Positions 1 to 12,948 are shown, numbered from the stretch's first letter. The stretch: DNA of 64,000 nt from Hyperoplus lanceolatus (GCA_026929865.2 CM049397.1:1364001-1428000), one strand, 5' to 3'. Program-made: numbers and translations. Notes: generated by a model not told the origin, from the sequence alone.

Positions 1-2800
1 ACTTTTTCCAGTTTTGGACAAAGTCTGTAAATGACTTTGAATAAGCTCTGAACATTATCTGCATTATTTTATTACAAACCAAATCCTATAACTTCATAAC
101 GCTTGAATTGATAAAGATAACCTCCATGACTTCACTATGACATCATTCACTTGTTTTTTTCCTCAGCCATATAAGACACTATAGCTTCCAATATCCAAAT
201 ACTTTCTTTGTTGATGAAATACATTCAATTTGGCAATATAAAGTTCTAAATAACTGCTTAAAATAAATATAAGTCAAATACTGGCTATTCACAGGTATAC
301 CATTCAATTCTAAATTATAAAAAGTATTTCAGTATCCCAATGGCAAAACAATGGCAATAAAACAGCAAGGCAATTATCATCAACCACTGGACCACATGAA
401 AGCATTTGTTTTTTAGTTCATGAAATTGTCTTTCTTAACAATAAAATGACCATAATAAAGTGTTTATGTAGACTGAGTTGATATGTTTACTTGCAGGTTA
501 GGCTGTGAACCCTTCTCAGTTGAGCATGAACATACAATGGCGGTGCACAACATGATTGATGCCTTCCTTTTGACTTATGGCTGCAACCTGCCAGCTCTAC
601 TCTTTCCTTACAATCAAACTGACAGAGGGATCAACTGGAGCAATACAATGAAGTGTGAGGAGTGAGTGAGATCTCTCAATGCTTACTTCACAGGTCTCAT
701 CCCTGGTTAAACTTTTAACTGGCTGACTTTTAAAGATGACTCATTCAGCAGATTATTCATTTTGACCGTACAGCAGAAAAGCGGGACATAAGTCTGTCAC
801 TGACAACAAGCTGTTTTGATCAGACGTACTCCTGTCCCGAGCCGTTCTGTGTTGTTGCTTCCGTTTGATTGTGTTTTGCGTTCGTTCCGTTGGTGACTTG
901 AGTCTCAAAGTCTTCCTCTGTGATCTGAGTTTGAGTTCCTCTTTGGCTGACCAATTGTATTTCAGTGAGTTTCAAGAAATCAATTAAATTAAAAAAACTG
1001 TTTTTTCTTCAGCTATTATAAGGAAGAGGTGGAGGCCATTGCTTAGGACAACACCTATACTTCTAGAATCTGGAGTTGCAGTACGTAACTAACGTTGTCT
1101 TTTGTAGAGGCTGTGAAGCTATCGCTAGTGGGATAATGTCAAAAAAGAATGTAATCCCCACTGGGTCTGTCCCACAAACACACACACATGAAGTTGAAAC
1201 ACCCGTACGTTTACATGACCTTAGAGAAAAACTATTTATTGTGTTAATCCGACAGAACTTCCTCCATCTTAACAAGCTGACTGACAGACACTTCCAGGTC
1301 ATTGCCATAATCACACACAAAAGTGAATAATTAACTGCCTGTTGGAAGGTAGATAGGCATACACACTGTATCTATATTTTATGTCCTGGTTCTAGTCAAC
1401 ACAGTTTTAATCAAAACAAATTGTGATGTGCAGATATCAACTAGTTAAACTCCAAAAGGAAAGGTTCATTCTACACAAATACAATTTGTGTTGTTTTATA
1501 TGAAACATTAGCCACTGCATTATTAGATACTCATAATGTGATTTACACTCCTTCAATTAAATTACAATCAAAATATTCTTGCAGTTCTGATGTTACAAAC
1601 CAAGCATCTAAAAGGAGGGTACTCATTGTATGCTTATTTTCTAAGGACAAACATCAAGCAGTGCAAGTACCTGACGGTGACAATGCATCTGTCCTGCAAA
1701 CCTAAAGCTGAGTAGATATAAAGCAGCCAGACATTTTGGTTGACAAAGCCAAACAAAAAAACTATGAGCGAGATCACGTGTTCAGATGGGTATACAACAG
1801 AAAGAAGAAGAGCAGATGACATTATGTGTCAGATGTCCAGGTACGTGCTGTAGGTGCTTCTGGAGCTCAACCACTCAACCTGCAGCTTGGACTTTGTTGT
1901 TTGTCCTGCCTTTGATAAAGCTGGTCCCTGGCTCTTCAAAGAGGCAGTGTGTAGTTTGTGATGAACACTGACTTGTTTAGGTGTGTCCATGTGGCTGTGT
2001 GTGAGGAGGTGAGGCCCTTCCAACTCTCCTGTCTACATCTTCAAGTGTCCCTGGTTCAGATCCTAAACCCTAACCTGCTCCCTGTGTGCCTGAGTGCTAG
2101 AGTGAAGGCTGAAACAGAGCTATAGAAATGCAGCCATTTTTTTCACATGTCCGTCAGGTTCCCTCCATAGTTTACATGGCACCTCCATGTTTACACAAAG
2201 TAATAATAAACACCAACAAACTGACTTTGTTGGTCATTTAATAAAACACTTAAGAATATCCGAAAAGTAAAATTGTACGAAGTCGAAGACATCCATCCCA
2301 ATCACCTGCCTAGAACTTTTTTCTTGTGGTGATTAAGATGTCACAATACAGGCATAAACCTGCTTCAAGTATAGGCTTCATAAGGAAAACATGTTGTATG
2401 AGCACATGTAAAGGTATAGGGTGTTTCATGTTGTTCTGAATGACACACTTGAAGGTGAGATCAATAAGGCCAGACTGCAATCTAAGCTCCACCTTGCTTG
2501 ATTCATGTTTGCATGGTGCATGGTTTACATTGATGTTTACATCCAGTAACAGTGTTCTTACATGACCCTGATGTGGCATTGCTATTTTTCTTAGCGATTG
2601 ACCACTATCGCCTGTCAATGATGAGAATATAATATTTGATTAATGCATACTACAGGCCATAAGAATACAATTAAGAATAAAGCCAGTGCAAGATAAACTA
2701 CAGAACAAATTGAGGTTATAAAAATGATCAAGATAAAATGGCTTTTGGTAAAAATACATATATAAATGGAAATGTAATGAAGCCCCAAATCCATGGGTCC
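1..2800. other. Unique AT-rich non-coding sequence
   Basis: I see no recognisable gene, transposon end or long repeat here. Open frames are short (under about 105 codons), overlap on both strands and have no recognisable domain, so they look like chance. The sequence fits intergenic or intronic DNA. Confidence 0.5.
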
Positions 2801-3387
2801 TTAAAGCTGGGGTATATAATTAGGGAGAAAATAGCATTTGGGATAGAGATTCGAATCCAAATACCTCAACCGCTCCACTTGTGTTCTCTCTGGTCACTCC
2901 CTGACACGCTCTACCTGCTGTAGCCCCTCCCTCCGAACAACACTTATGTGCGTTCATTTCTTTTCAACTAGTGTCTTTACCGGTCTTTCCTCGTATCCTT
3001 GCTGTCTTAGCGGTGTGACTTGTTGTTGTTAAATGGGAAATAGGACATTTAGGGGCCGTTGATTGTAGAATTTGCTGTTTGTTGGCTGACAAACTGTCAG
3101 ACTGCTAGGGTCGTGAACGCTCACGCAACTGACGCAACAGACGCAATAACATCGTTGCCAAGGTGAGCGGACAGTCCAAACAGCCAATAAGAATGGAGAA
3201 TCGGAGCCTTGCTCTGATTGGTCAACGTGTACATGAGCGGTGGCAATTTTTGGGTGCGGCACACAGAGGCAGGGGAGAGCAAAGTGATGAGTATATTCTC
3301 AGACCACTTCACCTACATATAGCTGAATGGTTAATATGACATTTTTGCCAAATATTACAGTGAAAAAGTTACCCACCCCAACTTTAA
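2801..3387. mobile_element. TTAA-flanked MITE, family 1, long copy
   Basis: The block begins TTAAAGCTGGGGT and ends with the near-inverse (ACCCCAACTTTAA), so it has short inverted ends flanked by TTAA. It shares internal segments with two shorter copies at 11619-11882 and 32766-33018 (the GATTCGAATCCAAATAC and CCAATAAGAA stretches). It is longer than they are because of extra central sequence at about 2920-3120. TTAA target duplication is typical of piggyBac and Kolobok transposases, but nothing here decides between them. Confidence 0.75.
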
Positions 3388-3884
3388 TACTCCACACTTA
3401 TGTGTCAGCAGGTTTGTGATCATTTCATTGTAAGTTTGCTTGACAAGATGAAGCACTCAAGCCCAGTATGAACATGATTGATGAACTTAGCTCTAGCCCC
3501 TGTCGTAATACACACAGACAGACAGAAAGCAGAACTTTTCATAACTAGCTAACAGTATGGCTCTCTAGCCGACACCCCTGAAGTGAATCCAGTGATATAG
3601 CTGATCAGCACGGTACATTCAGCAGATTCCTCTACTACTTTTGTTGAGAACAAAATACTAGGCTACTGGAAGTGCAGGATAAAAAAATACTTGAAGTGTA
3701 GGATAAACCTCTTGCTGTCTGTTGATGTGCAATAGGCCTACATATTGAAGGTTATGTAGCCTACAAGTAGGCCTACCTTTCTGTTCTACTCTTTTCAACT
3801 GACTTGTGAAAACTGCTCAGAAAAATCTAATTTTTTGGACATATAGGCCTAGCAACTTTTTTTTTTACAGTAGGCTAACGCAAA

Positions 3885-4012
3885 TAGTTACTTTCCCTGG
3901 TAACGAGTTACTTCTATTATAAAGTAATTCACTTACTAACTCAGTTACTTTTTGGAACAAGTAGTGAGTAACTATAACTAATTACTTTTTTAAAGTAACG
4001 TTCCCAACACTG
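3885..4012. mobile_element. Right end of a hAT-type element
   Basis: A run of GTTACTT/AAGTAAC motifs ends in GTAACGTTCCCAACACTG. This is the inverse of the CAGTGTTGGGAACGTTAC terminus common to fish hAT MITEs. The matching left end was not found upstream, so this is probably a truncated copy. Confidence 0.55.
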
Positions 4013-4509
4013 ATCATATATCATATCATATGTTGTACATTTTATTTCTTCCTTACTTGTAGAATGTTTTCATTTATATTGCTTAACCTTGTAATCTTTT
4101 GCACAGTGGGTGGGAGAGAAATACATTTCCAATTCTTCTGTGTCTGGCACATATTGCAGAAATTGACTCTAAAGTGGAGCATCTTTAGTGGAACATAAAA
4201 GGAACTATTGTTGTAATGCTTTTCTTTGTATTACTTGTTTTTGCTTTCATAGTAAACCAGTCTTCCATTTTGGGACTATTAATTGGACAAAAGAAGTTAG
4301 TGAATATCATGGTAGAACTATATTTAGTGTTTTCTAATATTTTACATTGCAAACTGGCACTTCATCAGTTAATCTTTCAAACAAATGTGATAAGACAATA
4401 ATGAAAATAACTGTAAATCCAAATCTAAGATCAATAACAATACTCACACTTAAAAGGACATCCTGGATTAAACAAATCGTCTTTTTGAAATTTACAAAAG
4501 AATAATGTA

Positions 4510-4536
4510 TATTATTATTATTATTATTATTATTAT
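4510..4536. repeat. (ATT)n microsatellite
   Basis: About nine perfect ATT units. Confidence 0.95.
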
Positions 4537-4899
4537 GACAACACAATCGATCATACTGTATCATACTTATTAATCATGATCAATGATCATTTATTTTTAA
4601 CAAAAGGTATCCAATACATTTAGCTCAGTAAAAAGTGCAACATTTCCCTGTGTAATATCAAAGTACTGTGGATATAAAGTTGCATTGATATTCAACCTCA
4701 AAGTGCAGTGCTTATCCTCAACTGATGAATAAATACAAGATGTCCATTGTACGTTCGCTGCCCGGCCCAAACAAAAGTCACCACCTAGATTTTACAAAGT
4801 AAATAGTCAAGAGCCCTCCGTCGGACAAAAACTGCAGTGATTAATATGTTCAGTTGGCAACAAGTTATTTAACCCTAACTGATGCAGTAAATAGCTTCT

Positions 4900-6236
4900 T
4901 ATTTCTTAAACAACCATGTCAGAAGACATATGCTGTGGTCCTAGTAAAGATGTAACTCTGTTTCAGAGGGGTGAAATTATTGGCCTGCATAAAACAAAGA
5001 AAACTACTCAGGAGAAGATGAAACTACTAGCCTGGAAATCCAGACCCTGATATCTTGAACGATAGAGGGTCTGGCCACGATCAATAGTAATTTCCAACTC
5101 AAGGGGCGGCTCCTACGCATTTCAAATGCCACTGCACGCAGTTGGATAGCACTACAACCAATCAGAGCGATGCACAAGGTGAGGTAAGCCCCGTTCGTTT
5201 AGCGAACAGCTGTTAAACTGTTAAATTAAACGTTTGCCGTTGTCGGTCGGCAAAACAGAACATTCCACTTACTTGCTAATGAAAGATTTGAGTGCCGTCT
5301 TCCAAATCGTAAAGGGTCGAGGCCAAAGCTGTCTCAAACTCACACAACATATCCGCAGCCATCTTTGATGTTTACTATCACGGCTTCGACGTCACATGCA
5401 CGTCACTGTCGTCATCCGGTTACATCCTCCCCAGAGTACCATATAAAGGGCTCTGGCGCGCCCATATTAGATAGAACCAATTGAAACCATAGCCAGATTT
5501 CTGGTCTTCTTGATAAAGCTTCAACGGAGCGTGTCCAGACCAACACGCGCAGCAAATTTTATTTGCCAGCGCCTAGTGGCAGGTCTGGGAATGCCAGGCT
5601 ATGAAACTACTAAAATCATGTTAAAACTGTCCAACACATTATTAAAACCTGGATAGATAGTGGTGAACTCTCATCTTTGAGGAAGAAATGTGGTCGGAAA
5701 AACATCTTTAATGATCACTTCAAATAAATACAATTATTTGGTGCAATCAAAATTTAAAATATCCACAGTAGAACTCCTAGTTATGTCTAATAGTGAAAGT
5801 GAGAGCATTTTCACACGCACAATGCAAAGAATAATAAGGTATATATGGACTATGCAGATGTGTAGCCTTAAGTAAAGCACTTATCAGTGGGGCTACTCAG
5901 GATAAAATGCTTCAATGTGCCAGGGAGCATACAGACTGGACTCTGGAGCAATGGAAAAAGGTTGTGTGGTCTGATGAGACCAGGTTGACACTGTTCCAGA
6001 GTGATGGGTGCATCAGGGTAAGAAGAGAGGTGGATGAAGTGATGCTCCCATCATGCCTAGTGCCTACTGTACAAGCCTGTGTGGCAGTGTACAGTAGGAT
6101 CTAAGGTTGCTTCAGTTGGTCAGGTCTTGGTTCTAAGCAACCTTATGTGCCAAATAAAGCTTAACCAGATGTGTTAGTGTGAATGTGTGTCATAATCAAA
6201 GCTAAAGATGGTCCATATTTGAGTTTTTTTGGGCAG
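4900..6236 (+). pseudogene. Degenerate Tc1-like transposon with transposase remnants
   Basis: A dead Tc1/mariner copy on the plus strand. At 4965-5027 the sequence reads as part of the N-terminal helix-turn-helix region (RGEIIGLHKT, then decay). At 5930-6010 it reads WTLEQWKKVVWSDETRLTLF, which is the segment around the first catalytic Asp of Tc1 transposases. Shortly after, in another frame, comes a SWSGLGS-like segment (about 6109-6130). The right end, near 6220-6236, is TTTTTTTGGGCAGTGTA, which resembles a Tc1 terminus. Stops, frameshifts and deletions are frequent, and the second Asp and the Glu regions are missing. A MITE at 5028-5601 splits the N-terminal coding region. The left terminal repeat was not identified, so the start is approximate. 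Confidence 0.8.
5028..5601. mobile_element. MITE nested in the Tc1 relic, 9-bp target duplication
   Basis: The ends TAGCCTGG and CCAGGCTA form a terminal inverted repeat. The 9-bp word TGAAACTAC lies at 5019-5027 and again at 5602-5610. Removing the element and one copy of that word joins the Tc1 sequence smoothly. A 9-bp duplication suggests a MULE-type transposase. Shifting the border by one base gives 8 bp, which would fit hAT or P. It has no coding capacity. Confidence 0.85.
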
Positions 6237-7926
6237 TGTATAAGAAGTCAATTCTCAATGTAATGTTTTTCCATTGTGAAATATATGGATTTGTGTATAT
6301 TTAGAACTGTGTGTTTCACTTGATATTTTCTTTTGCTGTCTTTCTTTAAACAGATGTATTGTTGAAGTCGTCTGACAGCTTAGGACTCCCCTCGACAGCA
6401 TGGCATCTCTGGCGCCCGGCAAAGGGGCCTGTTTTGGGGCAACTACGTTATTGGCTTGCAAATACCCGGCACTCACACAGGGGATAATATGCAGCAAAAT
6501 AAAGAGGAGAGAAACTCAAGCTCTAGGGTATGTGGAACTATTGTCAGGCATAGACAATGGAAAACCAACATTGGCTGGAAGGGGAAATTTGAGTCTCCAA
6601 TCTGTTGGACTATATGTGCTGATAAGAGCCGGGGCTCTGCTAGCGCTTTAGTCAGAATACAGTAAACACAGAGTGTGAGCCAGAGTAGGTCATTGACAGT
6701 CTTCCCTGCCTTGGGCTTAACATGACTCTTAAGTACTACTACAAGGGGAGAAAGAAAAGGCAAGGCTGCCCACACATTACAAACTGCCTCTATTCTCCGC
6801 TCCCAGTCTGAAATGTCACAGCCTTCTTTCAGAGCGAGAGGGAAGGGGTTGGGTGGAGGTGGGCCAGACAAAAGACTGGGGATTCAATGGTGATTTGTTG
6901 CATTTTCATTATAACTACTTTGATTGTGCAGGGAAGGTAATCATGGATCTAAACAGAGCCTGAAAGTAACTGTTGTTAGTGTGTAACTCGAGACCGGTTC
7001 CCCTCTCCACCCTCCCTGACAAATGATGCAGTCTGCTGCCTGATAATCCTACCTGCTGACAAATCAAAGACACTTTCAAACACACACTTAGATCTTTTAA
7101 AGGAATCGCTTCAAACAAGGGAGGAAACAAAAGGCAACAGAGGGAGACCAAAGGACATGCCAACACCAAGAGTCAAATGCGGAAAACAGACTCTTCTATT
7201 TGTTTTTCTTCCCTTTGACTTCTTTTATTTATCAAATAATATAACTAGAATAGGATCACATTACATAGTCATGTTGATCACGAAACATGAAGTAATATTG
7301 AAACAATATCTCCCAATTTAAAAAAAAATATACAAATTTAAAATCAGCTCTTTTACATGATTGATTTCTTTGCCGTTCTGCACTAACAGGAGAAACATGT
7401 TTCTAACTGCTGAACATAAAGTATATTATATGCATATCACAAGCTTTGATTAGAATGGTTATTTATAGCGCTTGAGTCTGCTGTAACCTACGAGTGTTCA
7501 CAGTGTGAGTTGGGAATGAAGGCAGAAGTGGTTCCTAGATCTCCATCATTACTCTCCTTACTATTAATATAAGTGTTCTGCTCCTAATTCATCATTAGCA
7601 CAACTCTTCATCTCACAATACCATTGATTAATTGAGCTTATTATTATAATACCCACACTCCATTGGCTGTGCTGTTACACTGAACACCACAGGTTATAGC
7701 ATTCAAACTTTCTGTGAGTCACTGTTGAATTTTAAACTCAACTTTTCTACATAAAATCAGGCATGCGTAATAAATTATCTTAAATGTGTTCAAGTACAAA
7801 ATATTCAGTTTTCTTCAGAATGGTTCTTTCTACCCTGACCTTCAGAGTCTAGTTGAAAAAAGGACTGAGCTATATTCTGGTAGCGTGTCATACATTGTAC
7901 ACGATCACAACAAATACACTGCGTAC

Positions 7927-7929
7927 AGA

Positions 7930-7962
<33 letters not shown>
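7927..7962. repeat. (GA)n microsatellite
   Basis: An imperfect run of GA units, interrupted once by ACAG and followed by a G-rich stretch. Confidence 0.9.
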
Positions 7963-8099
7963 GGGGGAGGGGGATATTTGAACCGCGACAGGGCTTGTGA
8001 TGCATTGGACCAGGTCTATTTCAGCCCGATAACAATGCCAGGTCGGGAGACATTTTGCCTGTCAGCCCACTTAGGCTGAGCAGACAAAGAGGTGAAACA

Positions 8100-8265
8100 A
8101 ATCCTGCCGAGGCTCCAGAGCTGCAATCCCTCCCAGGCCAGACAGACTGAGCCTCCTCCTCCCTGTGCTCTCCACTGGCAGCCGCCACTCCATTAAATAG
8201 CTGCTGTTAATTATACCTGGATTGTGCGGCGTTCAGGCCCCATGGTTAGCAGCTATCCATCAACC
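8100..8265. promoter_or_regulatory. Candidate conserved non-coding element
   Basis: A repeat-free, balanced-composition block inside AT-rich DNA. It contains homeodomain-type cores (CCATTAAATAG, GTTAATTATACC) and an E-box-like CAGCTGC context. This is composition-based inference only; conservation cannot be seen from a single sequence. Confidence 0.25.
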
Positions 8266-8940
8266 CATAGCCCCCAACCCCCCCCCCCCACCCCCAACCT
8301 CCCCACTCCACTCTTCCACCATTATTCACAAAGCTGGCAGTAGTATGTACACTGACTGCACACAACTACTGACTAAAGCAGGGGGTTCAAAAGTCTCTCT
8401 CCTGCTTTATCATCTGATCCCACACATTGAGCCCAAATATACTGTCTATATTTTAAAGGACTGATGCAGTGAATTACAAAGACGATAAATGCACTTTTCA
8501 AATTATAGTGATTGTGATTGTGAAATGAATACCACAGACAAATACAAAAAAATAATGTAAAAGCTGTAATTTAATTTTCAAGATTTTCTTTTCTGGTTAG
8601 AATGTCTATTTATAGTTATGCTTCTTCTGTTTAATATCCCACCATCATGCTTTGGAAAATTAAAACCATGTTTCCATTTACCAACATAAAATAAAATAAA
8701 AACTGAAATTTCAAGTAAACTACTTGACTGCACTGTGTTGCTGTCCACTTTAGTACAGTCCCTTCTCTGGTCTTCTTCTTCTGATCCAGCTGCAAATATT
8801 GTCTGTTCAATGACTTCACCATGCTCCGTCCTAGCTTTAAGTACGAGGTGTATACATAAGATTTAATATGAGGACGCTCACCCGTCACACACTGGGCTCT
8901 TTAAAAAGAACAGAAATGAGAAAGAAAAAAAAACAATTGC

Positions 8941-9245
8941 TCTTATTCCCTTAGCATTCACTATAGCTGGCACTCTCATGATTGAGGGCCGGGCTTTGTT
9001 TAATTAATTTCTCTTGATGGAATGACTAGGGCTTATGCCTCTGGCACCGAGGCTGACACACCGGCCCTTTAAGCCTAAAACTCATTGCCATAATGTGCTG
9101 GGAGGAAAAGCCTGCGGTGAGAGGAGGAACCAGTGGGCCTTCTTATCACTCAGGGCCACTCCTTCCTGATTTAGACCCCGGTAAGGCGACACCAGCACTG
9201 TCAGATGAGGCTGTGGCTGTCTACGTTTTTATCATTGATTAATAT
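8941..9245. promoter_or_regulatory. Candidate conserved non-coding element
   Basis: A repeat-free block with TTTAATTAATTT, CCATAATG and ATTGATTAATATGCA motifs, resembling homeodomain and POU sites, set in moderately GC-rich DNA. It looks like a vertebrate developmental enhancer, but this is inference from composition only. Confidence 0.28.
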
Positions 9246-9286
9246 GCAGAGTGGCAATTGATCTATACATGCTATACATGACACAA

Positions 9287-9288
<2 letters not shown>

Positions 9289-9333
<45 letters not shown>

Positions 9334-9357
9334 ACACACACACACAAACACACACAC
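9289..9357. repeat. (CA)n microsatellite
   Basis: A pure CA run to about 9332, then interrupted units. Confidence 0.95.
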
Positions 9358-9655
9358 AAACTGAATAAATGAGTAAATGGAACCAAAATGTGTGTATGTT
9401 GTCCTTTCAAATTTTGAATCAAAATGAGACAACTTGTGTCACACGCCTTCTTCTCGGAGACATAATACCGTACTTCTAGCATTAGCATTAGTTCATTATT
9501 TCAGCAGTAGTGATGTCCGATGTTTAGAAAACATTTCAATTTAGCTAAAATTCGCAAACATACAGTATATTCGACCAAAAACAGGACTGTGCATACGAAA
9601 AACTGCTATCAATACATTTTCACATAATATACATTCTCTTTTAAAATGGAGGTGT

Positions 9656-10910
9656 GTAAGTATGGAAGTAAATGAGTGTCATCGGATTTTGAAAATAAAA
9701 AGCCATTGAATTTTAAGCACTGAATATTTATGCATTGAAATAACGTATCTGAATTTTTTGCAGCATTGAAATAATGTATCTGAATGTTTTGCCTCTGAAT
9801 TTAACTCATTACATTTTAAAGGTGCAGTGTGTAATATGACATCATCAAGAAAGTTCTACAAAGTTCTAGAATGCAACGCTCCCTGGGTAACCCCAACCCT
9901 TTAGAATGATAACAGAAGCTACAGTGGCCTTCAAGGACAAGAACAATTCTAAATTTTAAACAATGCACCTGATGACATTCCAACTATGACACTTTCAAGA
10001 TGGCGGCACTAGGCCTTGGTCCAAGATATGCAGAAATATGGACATATATGAGACCCTTTCTGAGGGAAAAAATAATTATTCAAAACGTTTTTTTCAGCTA
10101 TTATGCACTACATTAAATGTACTTATGGATATTATAATTACTCTCTACACAATCTGCTAGGAAATAAAACCCAAAATTCTACACACTGCAGCTTTAAACA
10201 ACACATTTTCACCTTTATTTTATAATGTTCTCAAATTCAAAATCTAATTTTCAACGTTAAAAAATTCAACGTGCCAAATTCAACTGCGAGATCCCATGTA
10301 TGAAATTCAGAGTAAAACTTTGGGGTCCCAAGGAAGAGCAATCGATCATAGATAGTAGATTGCGTTCAACAAAGAGAGCAAGTGGGAAACAAACATGTTT
10401 CTATATATATGCTAGCCATTATATTCTTCCCTATACAGAAACATGTTTGTACTCACCCAAGCACCATCGTTACTTGTGTTGCCGTTTGACATAGCTAAAA
10501 CCTGATTTGCCTTCCTGCATCAGTCAGGGTTATCCAAGGCAACAAGCTAATATTCCCACTGGCTCTCTTTGTTTGAACGCGATCTAGCATCTATGATTGA
10601 TTGCTCTTCCTTGAGTCCCCAAAGTTTTACTCTGAATTTCATACATGGGATTTTGCAGTTGAATTTTGCACGTTGAATTTTTTAACGTTGAATATTTAAT
10701 TTTGAATTTGAGAACATTGTCAAATAAAGGTGAAAATTAGTTGTTTAAAATGTAATGAGTTAAATTCAGAGGCAAAAAATTCAGATACATTATTTCAATG
10801 CTGCAAAAATTTCAGATACGTTATTTCAATGCATAAATATTCAGTGCTTAAAATTCAATGGCTTTTTATTTTCAAAATCCGATGACACTCATTTACTTCC
10901 ATATGTAAGT
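9656..10910. mobile_element. Foldback element 1 (large inverted repeat)
   Basis: The left arm (9661-10386, excluding the nested MITE) and the right arm (10553-about 10905) are near-perfect reverse complements of about 350 bp, with a loop of about 165 bp (10387-10552). Shared landmarks include GAGTGTCATCGGATTTTGAA near the outer ends and GAGCAATCGATCATAG against CTATGATTGATTGCTC near the loop. There is no coding capacity. The structure fits a foldback or hairpin MITE. Outer target duplications are not clear. Confidence 0.85.
9816..10197. mobile_element. TTAA-flanked MITE nested in foldback 1
   Basis: The ends TTAAAGGTGCAGTGTGTA and TACACACTGCAGCTTTAA are inverted repeats with TTAA at each border (9816-9819 and 10194-10197). 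The opposite arm of the foldback, at about 10740-10755, keeps the empty site with a single TTTAAA. That directly shows the insertion and the TTAA duplication. A piggyBac- or Kolobok-type mobiliser is likely. Confidence 0.88.
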
Positions 10911-11618
10911 AAGTCTGTCGGAGTTTGTGTGTGTGTGTGTGCGTTCCTATTTTCTTTTTTAAATTGCCCTTTGTTTGTTTGACACTATACTATATATATG
11001 TACTTGTATACACTTTTGTAAATGCTGTTCAAGCTGCAGCTCAGTTCTTGGCAGTCCCACCGCATAACTGCCATTTTGATGGAAGCTGTATGGAACAACA
11101 TTTTAACACCAAGCAGACACTTTTTTTTAATAACAGATACAACGAGATGGACGGTAGAATATACTATAAATATGCATTACATTACATTTCGGAGAATTGA
11201 GTTCAGGGCAAATAATTTTTTTAGATGAGCCAGTGCTGAAAAAGCATGGTCTTAATGGACAGGTGTCCACTTAAAATCTCTGGCAAAAGCTAAGACTAAT
11301 GGATTGCTTTATATGCAGCACATTGAGAGAATGGAAAAGGGATTGGGAGAGCTTAAGCGCTTGAAGCACCCTGTTTCCACAGATTCCTGCATAAATATGT
11401 TGCTTTAATTACCACATGCATGCGTGTGTCAGATCTAACCTTTTCCAGCTCAATTTTTTCAGGACTGTGAATATGAACTTGACTGTCACGGGCCAGAGAA
11501 ATACACAGCAAATCTTCTAAGGATCCTTTTGTAATTGTAATTTGCAACGAAACAGCCTATTCTTATATCATATTCTAATGTTTGATTTTGATTTTTATCC
11601 TGAGTCTATACCAGAAAG

Positions 11619-11882
11619 TTAAAGCTGGGGTGGAGGATTTGGGGAGAACATGGCAGTTGGGATAGAGATTCGAATCCAAATACTTCAACCGCTCCACTTT
11701 TTCTCTTTGGTCCCTCCCCTATGGTCCCTCCCTGACATGCTCTACACCAACAAAGTTGAGCCAAAGTGAATGGACAGTCCTAACAGCCAATAAGAACAGA
11801 GAATTGGAGCCTCGCTCTGATTGGTCAAAGTGTACAGCTCATGTTAACTTTGACCAATCAGAAATCACATACCCCATCTTAA
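11619..11882. mobile_element. TTAA-flanked MITE, family 1, short copy
   Basis: A 264-bp copy bounded by TTAA, starting TTAAAGCTGGGGT and ending ACCCCATCTTAA. It matches the copy at 32766-33018 in reverse orientation over nearly its whole length, including CCAATCAGA and GATTCGAATCCAAATAC segments. Confidence 0.85.
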
Positions 11883-12948
11883 AATGACTGTATCTCACTT
11901 AAGTTAACAGTTGGAAATTGTACGGGGAATGTGACCCATCAGGTAATGTGAGACACCCCCTGTATCTAGGCAATGGAACACATTTTTGGTCATGTGATAT
12001 ATGTTTTCAAGCCCCTCTCATTTCAACTTGGCCATGAAAGAGAGGACCTCCTGGTGCATGTCAAAGTACATTTTCTTGCTGTCAACTTAATCGATTGCTG
12101 TGCCAAAGCAAATTGATTCAGGTAGAAAAACTTCTATCATACATGTTGATGAACTACCAACATATGAAACCATGTGATGATGATAACTGAAGATTAGCCT
12201 GATTTTCTGAGAGAGGTAGTTTTTTTCTCAAATTGTGGCAGTGGGGTAAAGTGAGACAGTGTCTGTGTCCTCTTTTAATTAATCCATTATAGTTGAGGTA
12301 GTGAGGAGACTAGTTTGAATAAGACAAAAGACAATGTGGCCTGGAGGTGGGGGTTGATGGTTATAGGGGTGTCAGCAAGGACATGGTTTGGCACGTATGT
12401 ATGTGGGGGACAGGAGAGTGACCTTTTACACCAATAGACTCTAAGTAATATGTCTTTATTCAATGAATGATACCAATAAAACAAATACAGAAAAATATTA
12501 ATCAAAGACTCAAAAGATGGAAAATGACAGCTGGGTCTAGTCCTGTGTTCTGAGTCCAAGGCTGTTCTAGCTGGTTCTGATTGTTCTTTGCTTTGACCCC
12601 CAGACATTAGCTGGCTCTAAGGATCCTGTGATCTGACCCCCAGACCCAATCTAACTGGTTCTATCTGTCATTTGAATGCTAATTAATGAATATGAATTAT
12701 ATGGTGTATTTGATCAGAGTTACTTTCAAGTGTTTAGAAAATGTTTTTCTTAATTGACCAAACCCCATGATTCTGTTACTAGTAAGACATTAGTTTTGGA
12801 ATATTTGGTTTCAAGCTAACTGTCAGGATTGTAACTGTTACAACATTTGTTGTTATGGTAGTTTCAGAGTGTAAACAGTAAGTGGATCAGTTTACCCCCT
12901 TGATTTCTCTGGTCTGTCTCAGTTTACCCCACAGCTGGACACAAGATA
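11883..12948. other. Unassigned sequence with repeated 'TTTACCCC' motifs
   Basis: Phrases such as GTGGGGTAAAGTGAGACAG (about 12241) and AGTTTACCCC (12888, 12921) recur in both orientations around the following foldback. This suggests a larger, older transposon that I cannot delimit. No coding region was recognised. Confidence 0.3.

Larger units (their letters stand above)
6237..9288. other. Mostly unique sequence; no gene recognised
   Basis: No transposon ends were recognised in this stretch. It holds a GA-rich microsatellite, a C-run near 8278-8289 and two blocks flagged separately as possible regulatory elements. The longest open frame is 132 codons on the minus strand (6473-6871); it has no recognisable domain and overlaps open frames on the other strand. 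Confidence 0.4.

Noticed and set aside
6325..6651. Pyrimidine-rich tract and AG before an open frame, resembling a splice acceptor and exon
   Set aside because: The frame has no recognisable domain, no convincing donor site and competing open frames on both strands.
6473..6871. 132-codon minus-strand open frame
   Set aside because: No domain, no similarity I recognise, and it overlaps two plus-strand frames; likely chance.
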